From: Pseudoalteromonas shioyasakiensis
GTDB taxonomy: Bacteria > Pseudomonadota > Gammaproteobacteria > Enterobacterales > Alteromonadaceae
Direction: 5' to 3'
NCBI RefSeq assembly: GCF_001550135.1
Contig: NZ_LRUE01000005.1
Span: 281,371-345,370 of the forward strand
Length of the DNA: 64,000 bases
Shown here piece after piece: positions 9,005 through 17,605 of the stretch. The notes under the pieces were generated by a model. The model saw nothing but the letters and a program-made list of their open reading frames with translations. It made no database searches and was not told the origin of the DNA. The position numbers and the translations under genes are program-made. Every line of letters begins with the position of its first letter. The stretch's first letter is position 1.

Positions 9005-12000
9005 ATGACCACGCACAGAGAAAAAGGGCTTATTGCCTGGTTTGCTCGCAACCCAGTTGCTGCAAACCTACTTATGATCTTCATTTTAGTGGGCGGCTTA
9101 TTGACAGCAATGTCGGTGCGTAAACAAATGTTCCCACAGTTTGAAAGTAACTGGATCAGTATTCAAGCTGTCTACCCAGGGGCTGCGCCACAAGAGGTAG
9201 AAGAAGGCATCACCATTAAGGTCGAAGAGTCTTTAGAGGGTCTCGAAGGCATTAAGCGTTTAATTACCTATTCGAACCGTGGTTTTTCACAAGCTTGGAT
9301 AGAAATCGAAGAAAAGTACGACCCGCAAGAAGTACTCGATGAAATCAAGATGCAGGTTGATTCAATCAATACCTTCCCTGCGGAGATGGAACGCCCAATT
9401 GTTCGCCGTGAAAAGTTTGAGCAAGAAGTTATGATTCTCGCGCTGTATGGCGATATGAGTAACTACCAGCTCAAAGAACTTGGTAACGACATAAAAGATG
9501 AGCTACAAGCTTTACCACAAATTAACTTGGTCAACTTTTACAGTGGCTTAAACTATGAAATTGGCATTGAAATCAGCCCAGATAAACTACGTGAGTATGG
9601 TTTAACTTTCCGTGATATTGCCACAGCCGTTCGCAGCTTTTCTGCCAATATGTCTGCAGGTCAAATTCGCTCTGAAAATGGCTACATTTCGATGCGTGTT
9701 GAAAATCAAGCGTATCGTGGTAAAGAGTTCGAAAATCTGCCTTTATTACACTTACCAGATGGTGCACAAGTTTTCTTAGGTGATGTAGCAACAATTAATG
9801 ACGGCTTTGAAGAAGGCTTACAATACTCTAAGTACAACGGTAAAAACTCACTAACTTTTGAAGTAAATGCGTCGAAAGATCAAGACATCACTAAAGTTGC
9901 TGCTGTATTAAAAAAATATCTAGCAGATAAAGCACCACAGTTACCAGCAGGCGTAAAACTATCACCGATTGTTGATTTAACTTACTACCTTGAAGGTCGT
10001 CTAAACATGATGATCGACAACATGATTTGGGGTGGTATTTTAGTGATGGTAGTACTGGCGCTATTTTTACCACTACGCTTAGCATTTTGGGTAATGATGG
10101 GCTTACCTGTGTCATTCCTAGGTGCATTTTTAATGATGCCATTGGGCTTTATAGACATCACTGTTAACTTAGCTTCTTTATTCGCATTTATACTGGTGCT
10201 CGGGATAGTCGTTGATGATGCTATCGTCGTCGGTGAGTCTGCCAGTGCTGAAATTGAAAAGCATGGTCACAGCCTAGATAACGTAGTGCGCGGCGTAAAA
10301 CGCGTTGCTATTCCTGCAACCTTTGGGGTGTTAACCACAATTGCCGCATTTTTACCACAAACACTGGCAACAGGGCCTGGCTCTGCGTTTTCTAAAGCCA
10401 TTGGTGGTGTAATTATCCTATGTTTAATTTTCTCACTAATTGAGTCAAAACTAATTTTACCGGCTCACTTAGCAGCCATGAAAAGTAAACCTGCGAATCC
10501 TAAAAATCCATTACATCGCTTACGTTTAGGTATGGATAAAGGCCTCAAGAACTTTGTTGATAATTACTACACACCATTTATTGGTCGCTGTATTCATTAC
10601 CGTTACACCGTGATTGTTGGCTTTATCTGTGTGCTTATTGTTAGTGGCGGTATGTTCGCTGGTGGTTTAGTGAAATTTGTTGCGAATCCTAAAATTCCAC
10701 ATGATTTCCCGCGTATCTCAGTTGAAATGAACTTATCTTCGTCTGAGCAAGCAACCCTTGAGACAGCGCAAACCATTGAAAAGCTGATTTTAGATGTCGA
10801 TAAACAACTTGAAGAGCAATATGGTCAAGCGATGATCCGCGACTTATCGGTTAGTTTACGCGGTCGTACAAGTGCACGCATTATGGCGATTTTGGTCGAA
10901 CCGGACTTACGTCCTATTGATACCTTCCAATTAAGTGCAATGTGGCGCGAACAAATGCCACCACTGCCAGGTGTGAAAACGCTGAATATTGAAGACAGTA
11001 TCATGAATGGCGGCCGTGATGACGGTGATGTTAGCTTTCGCTTAGAAGGCAAAGATATCAATAAACTCAAAGAAGTTGCTGCAAAGTTAAAAGAAAAGCT
11101 AAATAGCATGCAAGGCGTAGGTGATGTAAATGACTCACTACAATCAGCAACTGACGAGGTTCAACTTGAACTTAAACCGCTTGCTTACAGCTTAGGGTTA
11201 ACCCTTTCAGATGTGGCATCACAAGTTAGCTTTAGCTACTACGGTTTAGAAGCGCAACGTATTTTACGTGACGGCGAAGAGATCAAAGTAATGATCCGCT
11301 ACCCTCGTGAATCGCGAAACGCAGTAAGTGACATCACAGATGCACGTATCATTACACCAACGGGTGTTGAAGTACCGCTTGCTGAGGTTGCTAAAGTAAA
11401 CATTGTAGATGGTGTAAACCGTATTCGTCGTGAAAATGCTAAACGTACTGTAAACGTTTGGGCTGCGGTTAATACTGACCAAGCTGAACCATTTGCCATT
11501 GCAAAAGAAATTCGTGACGAATACTTACCTAGCCTACTGAAAAGCTACCCAGGTGTAGAAAGTAATGTGGCAGGTCGTATTCAAGAAGAAATGGATAGTG
11601 TGGCAGAACAAGTACGTGATTTTGCTTTATCAATGATGATTATCTTTGCGTTACTTGCTATTCCACTACGTTCGTACTCACAGCCATTTATCATCATGTC
11701 GGTTATTCCATTCGGTGTCATTGGTGCAATGTTCGGTCATATGATTTTAGGTATGACAATGAGTAGCTTATCGGTATTCGGTATCATCGCTGTTGCAGGT
11801 GTGGTCGTAAACGACTCGCTAGTGATGGTCGACTTTGTCAATAAAGCTCGCGCTGAAGGTGTTGCAACCAAAGAGGCTGTAATGCAAGCCGGTGCGCGTC
11901 GTTTTAGAGCAATATTACTGACCTCAATAACGACCTTTATTGGTGTATTACCAATCATTATGGAAACAAGCTTACAAGCAAAAATCGTTATCCCAATGGC

Positions 12001-12157
12001 TGTATCACTGGCATTCGGGGTTTTATTTGCAACGGTCATTACGCTTATTTTAATCCCTTGTCAGTACGTCGCGTTAGAAGACTTTAAACGCTTAATTGGC
12101 AAGCTAAGAGGTAAAAAAGCAGAGCCAGAAGCAAAATTACAAACAACCAGTAATTAA
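9005..12157 (+). CDS. RND efflux pump, inner-membrane permease (AcrB/MMPL superfamily)
   Basis: This protein of 1050 residues has the AcrB layout: TM1, a large periplasmic loop, TM2-6, TM7, a second large loop and TM8-12. The proton-relay aspartate pair is present in TM4 (VLGIVVDDAIVVGE, D404-D405). Repeat symmetry is visible in TM10 (AVAGVVVNDSLVMVDF). It should use the proton gradient to expel small amphipathic compounds through its adaptor and TolC. The adaptor gene ends 3 bases before it, so the two form an operon closed by a terminator at 12180. No TetR or two-component regulator is adjacent, so the inducer cannot be guessed. Confidence 0.92.
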   Translation: MTTHREKGLIAWFARNPVAANLLMIFILVGGLLTAMSVRKQMFPQFESNWISIQAVYPGAAPQEVEEGITIKVEESLEGLEGIKRLITYSNRGFSQAWIEIEEKYDPQEVLDEIKMQVDSINTFPAEMERPIVRREKFEQEVMILALYGDMSNYQLKELGNDIKDELQALPQINLVNFYSGLNYEIGIEISPDKLREYGLTFRDIATAVRSFSANMSAGQIRSENGYISMRVENQAYRGKEFENLPLLHLPDGAQVFLGDVATINDGFEEGLQYSKYNGKNSLTFEVNASKDQDITKVAAVLKKYLADKAPQLPAGVKLSPIVDLTYYLEGRLNMMIDNMIWGGILVMVVLALFLPLRLAFWVMMGLPVSFLGAFLMMPLGFIDITVNLASLFAFILVLGIVVDDAIVVGESASAEIEKHGHSLDNVVRGVKRVAIPATFGVLTTIAAFLPQTLATGPGSAFSKAIGGVIILCLIFSLIESKLILPAHLAAMKSKPANPKNPLHRLRLGMDKGLKNFVDNYYTPFIGRCIHYRYTVIVGFICVLIVSGGMFAGGLVKFVANPKIPHDFPRISVEMNLSSSEQATLETAQTIEKLILDVDKQLEEQYGQAMIRDLSVSLRGRTSARIMAILVEPDLRPIDTFQLSAMWREQMPPLPGVKTLNIEDSIMNGGRDDGDVSFRLEGKDINKLKEVAAKLKEKLNSMQGVGDVNDSLQSATDEVQLELKPLAYSLGLTLSDVASQVSFSYYGLEAQRILRDGEEIKVMIRYPRESRNAVSDITDARIITPTGVEVPLAEVAKVNIVDGVNRIRRENAKRTVNVWAAVNTDQAEPFAIAKEIRDEYLPSLLKSYPGVESNVAGRIQEEMDSVAEQVRDFALSMMIIFALLAIPLRSYSQPFIIMSVIPFGVIGAMFGHMILGMTMSSLSVFGIIAVAGVVVNDSLVMVDFVNKARAEGVATKEAVMQAGARRFRAILLTSITTFIGVLPIIMETSLQAKIVIPMAVSLAFGVLFATVITLILIPCQYVALEDFKRLIGKLRGKKAEPEAKLQTTSN

Positions 12158-12179
12158 GCCCCTCTCACGATCCCAACCG

Positions 12180-12212
12180 AACGCTTGGCAATAAATTTGC
12201 CAAGCGTTTTTT
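12180..12212 (+). terminator. Intrinsic terminator of RND operon
   Basis: 12-bp perfect stem AACGCTTGGCAA/TTGCCAAGCGTT with a TAAAT loop and T run, about 20 bases after the pump stop codon. Confidence 0.9.
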
Positions 12213-12314
12213 ATTTAAAAATATGTTCCTATAAATCGTATTGTTTTGCTAAGCTTAAATGAGCAAAAAAGAAACAATTCAAGAAATTACTAAATACGTT
12301 ATAAGGACATAGCT

Positions 12315-13931
12315 ATGAAAATTCTACGCTACACAGCTTTGGTAAGTTGTTTATCCATTTGTATGCCTGTGCTGGCTGAAAACCAATACTTACAACAACA
12401 GCTTGAGCCTATTCTGATTGGTGAGTCTCACAGTATAGAAGGACAACAAATCCACTCCCCTGAAATGACCGTTGCCACCTATAAAGCAAATAGTTTTGAA
12501 CGAGTATGGGACAACGTAAAATATGCCAAGCAAGCGCTCAACTTAATTGCGCAAGCAGAACTTGAAGGGCTATCTCCTAACGACTATCACTTTGATACAT
12601 TAATGGCGCTGGCCAGCGAAATAGATAAACGCGGAGCGGATGCCGTAGAAGCCCAGTTTGATGTTCTGATGACAGATGCCGTGATGACCTATGCAAAACA
12701 CTTAATTCGCGGAAAAGTTAACCCTAAACAACTAGCAGCCACATGGAACTATGAACAGTTTGATGTCAGCCCAGATGCTGCAGCGGCCTCATTACTTAAA
12801 CATGTAAAATCCAAAAGCCTTGATAAGGGACTTGAAAATCTAAAACCTGTTTTGCCTCATTATAAGCGTTTAAAAGACGCCCTTGTGTTTTATCGAGAGC
12901 TTGATGCCACTGGCGAGTTACCTGACTTCGCACTACAAAACAAGGTATTAAAACCCGGGCAATCAGACCCGGCAGTGCCGCTTTTGAGACAAAAGTTAAA
13001 ACGACTAAAGTATTTTGACGGCAGTAACAGTGATGCCACTGATTATAACGATGAGCTAGTCGCAGCAGTTAAACGCTTTCAGAATGCGCATCAAGTTGCT
13101 GATGACGGTGTGATTGGCAACGCCACTTTAAAGCTACTCAACAAAGATTACAGTGAGTACGTTAATGATATTTTAGTAAACCTAGAGCGCATTCGTTGGG
13201 TTGATAACACGCTAACAGAGCGCTTCTTAGTGGTAAATATCGCAGGTTACCTGCTGTATTTATTTGAAGACAATAAATTAAAATGGCAAACCAATGTAGT
13301 CGTAGGCAGAAACTACACCAAAACGCCAATATTTAAAGGGCAAATGAGCTATATCGTGATGAACCCAACCTGGACAGTACCGAGGAGTATTTCAGGTGGC
13401 ATCATCAAAAAAATGAAAGAAAACCCAAACTACTTAAACGAGAAAGACTTTGTTGTGGTTGATAGTCGCCGTAACCCAGTAGATAGCGAGAGTATTGATT
13501 GGCCGAATGCTAGCCGCAAAAACTTCCCGTATTGGTTTGTACAACAGCCTTCAGAGAATAATTCATTAGGGCAAATCAAGTTTATGTTCCCAAATAAATA
13601 CTCAATCTATTTGCACGATACCCCTGCAAAAAGTTTATTCCAGCAAGACCAACGTGCATTTAGCCACGGCTGTGTAAGAGTTGATGACCCATTCACCTTA
13701 GCTGAGAAAATACTAGAAACCTCAGATAATTGGAGCCGTAGTGAAATTGATGACGCCATTGCTGCAAAAGAAACTAAAAAAGTCAGCTTATCAAAACCGC
13801 TGGATGTACTGTTAATGTATTGGACCGTTGCGGGTAACGACGAGGGCCTACAATTTTATACCGACGTTTATAATCGCGATGGCGCGTTATTAAAAGCACT
13901 CACCACACCATTAGCAAACAATAGAATTTAG
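12315..13931 (+). CDS. ldtD: L,D-transpeptidase LdtD/YcbB type
   Basis: This 538-residue exported protein has a signal peptide (residues 1-21, ending VLAEN), an N-terminal scaffold domain and a peptidoglycan-binding domain at about 210-275 (QSDPAVPLLRQKLKRL...VAAVKRFQNAH). A C-terminal YkuD catalytic domain has H434 (HDTPAKS) and the catalytic C453 in SHGCVRVDDP. The E. coli homologue LdtD forms 3-3 (mDAP-mDAP) cross-links in peptidoglycan and can confer beta-lactam resistance. AAGGA precedes the ATG. The next gene, 8 bases downstream, encodes a MepK-like peptidase, the same neighbour pair as ycbB-ycbK in E. coli. Confidence 0.93.
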   Translation: MKILRYTALVSCLSICMPVLAENQYLQQQLEPILIGESHSIEGQQIHSPEMTVATYKANSFERVWDNVKYAKQALNLIAQAELEGLSPNDYHFDTLMALASEIDKRGADAVEAQFDVLMTDAVMTYAKHLIRGKVNPKQLAATWNYEQFDVSPDAAAASLLKHVKSKSLDKGLENLKPVLPHYKRLKDALVFYRELDATGELPDFALQNKVLKPGQSDPAVPLLRQKLKRLKYFDGSNSDATDYNDELVAAVKRFQNAHQVADDGVIGNATLKLLNKDYSEYVNDILVNLERIRWVDNTLTERFLVVNIAGYLLYLFEDNKLKWQTNVVVGRNYTKTPIFKGQMSYIVMNPTWTVPRSISGGIIKKMKENPNYLNEKDFVVVDSRRNPVDSESIDWPNASRKNFPYWFVQQPSENNSLGQIKFMFPNKYSIYLHDTPAKSLFQQDQRAFSHGCVRVDDPFTLAEKILETSDNWSRSEIDDAIAAKETKKVSLSKPLDVLLMYWTVAGNDEGLQFYTDVYNRDGALLKALTTPLANNRI

Positions 13932-13939
13932 AGGTCACT

Positions 13940-14803
13940 ATGTATTTCAGCCGTATTATTTTTAGTGTGTGCTTAGCGTTAACTACATGCTCTGTTGCTG
14001 CCATTGAATTAACTGATTCGCTGCACAGCCTTGTACTTGATGCAAAACAAGTGCTAACACTTGATAACACGGCTGATTTTGTTCCAACTGCAGTATCAGA
14101 TGTTGAGACTGAGCGATTAGGGCCAAATAGCATTGCCGTTTATGCCCCAGAAAATGCAGGGTTTTATAGCCTAGTACTGAGTAACAACAAAACGAGAAAA
14201 CGCTTACTCGTTATAGTGAAAAAACCATTCAATGCTAGCAATAAGCGATTGAATAATTATCAAATAGGCCTCTACCCTGCCCCTTATAAAGGCTATACAC
14301 AATACAGTGCGCCAAACGGGTTTATAGAAATTTTTGAGAAAGACCTAACACGCCAGCTGACTCCTCATGTGCAAGTTAAAAATGTAATTTGTAAGCAAGT
14401 GAGTGGCTTTCCAAAGTATCTTTATGTCAACAACGATGGCTTGATGATGCTCGAAGAGCTGCTCACGTTTGTACAAAATGAAGGGATTAAAGTAAGCAAA
14501 TTTGCCTTTATCAGCGGCTATAGAACCCCCCATTACAATCGCTCAATTGGTAATGGCAAACACAGCCGACACCAATATGGCGATGCCTTTGACCTTTATA
14601 TAGATGAAGATGGTGATGGCCGAATGGACGATTTAAATGGCGATGGTAAACTAACGATTGCTGATGTTGATGTGCTTTATAAAGTGTTTGAAAAGTTCCA
14701 AAAACACAGTCGCTATAATGGCGGTATTGGCCGCTATAAACCCGCCTCCCACCACGGTGGTTTTGTTCACATAGATAACCGTGGATTTACCGCTAGGTGG
14801 TAA
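13940..14803 (+). CDS. YcbK/MepK-type M15 peptidase with EF-hand-like insert
   Basis: This 287-residue protein starts with a signal peptide (ending VAAIE) and carries an M15 zinc-peptidase core in its last third. H211 and D218 come from SRHQYGDAFD, and H277 from VHID. The E. coli relative MepK cuts 3-3 peptidoglycan cross-links, the bonds made by LdtD. Between the metal ligands are two calcium-loop-like 12-mers: D222-N233 (DEDGDGRMDDLN) and D231-D242 (DLNGDGKLTIAD), the second matching the EF-hand/dockerin loop exactly. E. coli MepK is about 180 residues, so the N-terminal 130 residues, which look like a beta-sandwich, are extra. GAGG at 13931-13934 serves as ribosome binding site. Confidence 0.85.
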   Translation: MYFSRIIFSVCLALTTCSVAAIELTDSLHSLVLDAKQVLTLDNTADFVPTAVSDVETERLGPNSIAVYAPENAGFYSLVLSNNKTRKRLLVIVKKPFNASNKRLNNYQIGLYPAPYKGYTQYSAPNGFIEIFEKDLTRQLTPHVQVKNVICKQVSGFPKYLYVNNDGLMMLEELLTFVQNEGIKVSKFAFISGYRTPHYNRSIGNGKHSRHQYGDAFDLYIDEDGDGRMDDLNGDGKLTIADVDVLYKVFEKFQKHSRYNGGIGRYKPASHHGGFVHIDNRGFTARW

Positions 14804-14856
14804 TTCTTATCAGTCAAGCCATGCGTAATGAAATTTTGTACCGGTTAATATAAAAA

Positions 14857-14885
14857 TGAAGCTACCAAGGTAGCCTCACTTTTTA
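14857..14885 (+). terminator. Terminator between mepK-like gene and ribB
   Basis: Stem TGA-GCTACC/GGTAGC-TCA with a 2-base loop and one mismatch, followed by CTTTTT. It lies between converging genes and may act in both directions. Confidence 0.6.
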
Positions 14886-14886
14886 C

Positions 14887-14914
14887 TTATAGCTTATAGC
14901 TCAAAACTTAAAGC
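14887..14914. repeat. Degenerate 7-bp tandem repeat
   Basis: Four consecutive heptamers, TTATAGC TTATAGC TCAAAAC TTAAAGC, run up to the ribB stop codon. On the other strand they read GCTATAA/GCTTTAA and resemble the clean GCTGAAA heptamer array at 27144-27192. Confidence 0.6.
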
Positions 14915-14916
14915 TT

Positions 14917-15576
14917 TTAACATGCTTGTTTTTGCGTTGCTTGGATATAAGCAACTAAATCTTCAATCGATACAACGGGCATGTTGTGCTCACTGGCAAA
15001 CTTGCTAACTTCAGGCAAGCGAGCCATTGAACCATCTGGATTCGTTAATTCGCAAATTACACCAAACGGTGTTAAACCTGCTAACTGCATTAAATCAACC
15101 GATGCCTCGGTATGACCACGACGAACTAATACACCACCGGTTTGTGCTCGCAGTCCAAACACATGCCCAGGGCGAGATAAATCTTCAGGCTTTGCATTGT
15201 CTGCTGTTGCCGCTTTAATGGTGGTTACACGATCAGCCGCTGAAACGCCGGTTGTCACGCCCGTTTTAGCTTCAATAGTCACTGTATAAGCTGTTTTGTT
15301 CTGGCTGGTGTTATGCTCAACCATTTGTGGTAAATCAAGCTGTTTAACACGCTCATCGCCCATGCAAAGACACACAATACCGCTGCCTTCACGGATCATC
15401 ATGGCCATTTGCTCTGTGGTCAGGTGCTGTGCTGAGTACACAAAATCACCTTCGTTTTCACGGTTTTCGTCATCTACCACAAGTACGCCTTCACCTTGCT
15501 GCAAAGCAGCAATCGCACGTTCAACGCGTTCAAGTGGTTCGCCAAATTGGCTGAGTAAAGAAGACTGAATCATCAT
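14917..15576 (-). CDS. ribB: 3,4-dihydroxy-2-butanone 4-phosphate synthase
   Basis: This 219-residue stand-alone RibB converts ribulose 5-phosphate to 3,4-dihydroxy-2-butanone 4-phosphate and formate, the carbohydrate branch of riboflavin synthesis. Family motifs are plain: the acidic [15 protein letters not shown] loop near residues 34-48 that binds magnesium and substrate, the GIVCLCM strand, and [31 protein letters not shown] with its conserved histidine. No GTP cyclohydrolase II (RibA) domain is attached. The transcript begins with an FMN riboswitch (15681-15820), so the gene should be turned off when FMN is abundant. Confidence 0.97.
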   Translation of the reverse strand: MMIQSSLLSQFGEPLERVERAIAALQQGEGVLVVDDENRENEGDFVYSAQHLTTEQMAMMIREGSGIVCLCMGDERVKQLDLPQMVEHNTSQNKTAYTVTIEAKTGVTTGVSAADRVTTIKAATADNAKPEDLSRPGHVFGLRAQTGGVLVRRGHTEASVDLMQLAGLTPFGVICELTNPDGSMARLPEVSKFASEHNMPVVSIEDLVAYIQATQKQAC

Positions 15577-15631
15577 TTTTAATACCTATTAAATTAAATA
15601 TGAAAAGATTCAGGACATTGAAAGGCACAGC

Positions 15632-15654
15632 AAAAAAGACCACCCGCAGGCAGC
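15632..15654 (-). terminator. Riboswitch expression-platform terminator of ribB
   Basis: On the minus strand GGCTGCC and GGTGGTC can pair through several G-U pairs around TGCG and are followed by six T. It sits between the FMN aptamer and the ribB start, the expected place for an FMN-controlled terminator. The stem is wobble-rich, so the exact fold is uncertain. Confidence 0.55.
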
Positions 15655-15680
15655 CAATTACTGTTTTATAGATAAACTAT

Positions 15681-15820
15681 ATTCTCTTTCATCCGGACTA
15701 TCACCGTCGGCTCTGGCCTCTCACCAGATCTGCTGACCTTCAACCAAAGTTAAAGCGCTCGCGGGCTCACTTAAATTTAAAGTATACCGCCGGTGGGGAA
15801 TTTCACCCCGCCCTGAGAAT
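15681..15820 (-). promoter_or_regulatory. FMN riboswitch (RFN element) upstream of ribB
   Basis: Reading the minus strand, the element opens with ATTCTCAGGGCGGGGTGAAA and then CCCCACCGGCGG. It continues through AGCCCGCGAGC and closes with CCGACGGTGATAGTCCGGAT and GAAAGAGAAT. These are the conserved blocks of the RFN aptamer, and the terminal ATTCTC/GAGAAT pair forms the P1 stem. FMN binding represses riboflavin genes. The aptamer lies 105 bases before the ribB start. Confidence 0.96.
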
Positions 15821-15871
15821 GTTGCTTAATCAATAAGATGAATAAGCCTCGCTATTCTATACCCAAAATAG

Positions 15872-16810
15872 TTAGTTATCGAGTACCCGCTTATCTAATA
15901 TGCCTTTTTCAATCAGTTGATTGAGTATCGCCTTGGTTTTTTCTCGGCATATATCACGCACTAGACGAACCGCGGGTGTAATGGACTGTCTACTTGGGCA
16001 TATTAGCCAAAGCTCTGCACATAAGTGAGGGTAATTTTGCATTACTGGCACTACCCGCCCACTTAGTAAATCATCACTGATATCAATACATGATTTAACC
16101 GCTAGGCCTTTACCAGCCACACACCAACGCCTTACCAAATCACCATCATTAGATGCTCGACGGCCTTGCATTTTCACCTTAAAACGCTCGGTTCCATCGG
16201 TAAATTCCCAGACATTATTGATGATATCTTGCAGTTGATAAAATAGACCCTGATGCTGATTTAATTCATCGGGATGTGTCGGCGTGCCATGTTCGGCAAT
16301 GTACTCTGGAGTTGCACATAACAGCCGCGGAACATTACAAATTTTAAAGCCATATAAATTTGAGTCGGATGGCGAGCCATACCTAAGCGCAAAATCAACG
16401 GAGTCTCGGTAAAAGTCGACATTACTATCGCTAATATGCGGGCGCATACTCAGCTTTGGATATTCATCAAGTAACTCATCTAACCATGGGATAATGATGT
16501 TGCGGCCTAAGTCTGAAGATAGTGCAACCCTGAGCTCGCCTTCGATTTCATCATGCTCACCTTTTAACGCAAGTGTGGCTTGCTCAAGCATGAGCACTGC
16601 TTGCTGACACTGAGGTAAAAAGCGCTCCCCAGCCGCAGATAACCGCAAATGACGAGTTGTTCGAACAAATAACTCCGCACCCAGCGCTGCTTCAACACGC
16701 TTAATAGCAGCGCTGGCGGTAGCGGCTCGCATGTCTAATTTGGCTGCTGCGGTTGTAATACTACGAAACTCAGCAACCTTGAGGATTAATTTGAGATCTT
16801 CAACCAACAT
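15872..16810 (-). CDS. LysR-family transcriptional regulator
   Basis: This 312-residue protein has an N-terminal winged helix-turn-helix at residues 1-60 (SITTAAAKLDMRAATASAAIKRVEAALGAELFVRTTRHLRLSAAGE) and a periplasmic-binding-like effector domain from about 90. The shape is typical of LysR regulators near CrgA/DsdC-like subfamilies. It is transcribed away from the nitroreductase gene across about 100 bases, the usual layout when a LysR protein controls its divergent neighbour. A weak AT-rich dyad (TGATAATG...CGATTATG, 16828-16849) lies between them, but no clear T-N11-A site. The effector is unknown. Confidence 0.9.
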   Translation of the reverse strand: MLVEDLKLILKVAEFRSITTAAAKLDMRAATASAAIKRVEAALGAELFVRTTRHLRLSAAGERFLPQCQQAVLMLEQATLALKGEHDEIEGELRVALSSDLGRNIIIPWLDELLDEYPKLSMRPHISDSNVDFYRDSVDFALRYGSPSDSNLYGFKICNVPRLLCATPEYIAEHGTPTHPDELNQHQGLFYQLQDIINNVWEFTDGTERFKVKMQGRRASNDGDLVRRWCVAGKGLAVKSCIDISDDLLSGRVVPVMQNYPHLCAELWLICPSRQSITPAVRLVRDICREKTKAILNQLIEKGILDKRVLDN

Positions 16811-16912
16811 ATTAACTAAAAATTTTTGATAATGTTTATTCGATTATGCGCTTTATCGTAAAGTATGCAAGGCGTAAACTGCACCTAATTGTTATACATG
16901 CGGGAGCAAATC

Positions 16913-17569
16913 ATGACACACCCAATCATTTCTGACTTACAACGCCGTTATACAAGTAAACGTTACGACGCTTCAAAACAAATTAGCCAAGCAGACTTAG
17001 CTGTAATTTTAGAAGCATTACGCCTGTCGCCATCGTCTATTAATTCTCAACCATGGAAATTTGTGGTAATTGAATCAGAGCAAGGTAAACAGCGTCTGCA
17101 TGATAGTTTTGCAAATAAGTTTCAGTTTAACCAAGTTCATGCAAAAGCGGCATCACACACCATTTTATTTGCTTATAACCCAAGCTATAAACGTGCTGAT
17201 TATGAAAAAGTAATTGATGCCGATATTGCTAATGGCCGTACAAAAGCTGAAAACAAAGAGCAGGCCTTTGGTGCCTTCGCCTTTGTTGATTTAAATACAG
17301 ATGAACAAGGTGATAACGCCGCTTGGACTAAAGCTCAAACCTACATTGCATTAGGTAATACCATGCACACAGTGGCTCGTTTAGGTTTAGATTCAACACC
17401 GATGGAAGGTGTCGATAAAGACTTACTTGGTGAGCTTTTTGCTGATGAGTTAGATGGTTATGTATGTGAAGTGGCACTCGCTATTGGTTATCACGAGCCA
17501 GAGCAAGATTATAATGCTGCATTACCAAAATCGCGTTTAGATAAAGATGCGGTGATTACTGTAGTTTAA
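16913..17569 (+). CDS. NAD(P)H nitroreductase family oxidoreductase (NfsB-like)
   Basis: The 218-residue form starting at 16913 is used because GGGAG (16902-16906) lies 6 bases upstream. The longer frame would need a TTG at 16889 with no binding site. It shows the FMN-binding nitroreductase fold: RRYTSKRYD at the start (FMN phosphate contact), LRLSPSSINSQPWKFVVI near residues 42-60, and a C-terminal IGYHEPEQDYNAALPKSRL segment. Such enzymes reduce quinones, nitroaromatics or flavins with NAD(P)H. Probably controlled by the divergent LysR gene. Confidence 0.9.
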   Translation: MTHPIISDLQRRYTSKRYDASKQISQADLAVILEALRLSPSSINSQPWKFVVIESEQGKQRLHDSFANKFQFNQVHAKAASHTILFAYNPSYKRADYEKVIDADIANGRTKAENKEQAFGAFAFVDLNTDEQGDNAAWTKAQTYIALGNTMHTVARLGLDSTPMEGVDKDLLGELFADELDGYVCEVALAIGYHEPEQDYNAALPKSRLDKDAVITVV

Positions 17570-17578
17570 AGCCTAAAG

Positions 17579-17603
17579 ATTATGCAGGCTTTGCCTGCAT
17601 AAT
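17579..17603. terminator. Bidirectional terminator between nitroreductase and ldcA-like gene
   Basis: 11-bp perfect stem ATTATGCAGGC/GCCTGCATAAT with a TTT loop between two converging genes. The T-rich tail (TGTTATTTT) is modest. Confidence 0.7.
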
Positions 17604-17605
17604 TG

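Noticed and set aside
16811..16912. LysR binding site (T-N11-A) between the LysR and nitroreductase genes
   Set aside because: The best dyad has the wrong spacing (T-N9-A) and short AT-only arms.
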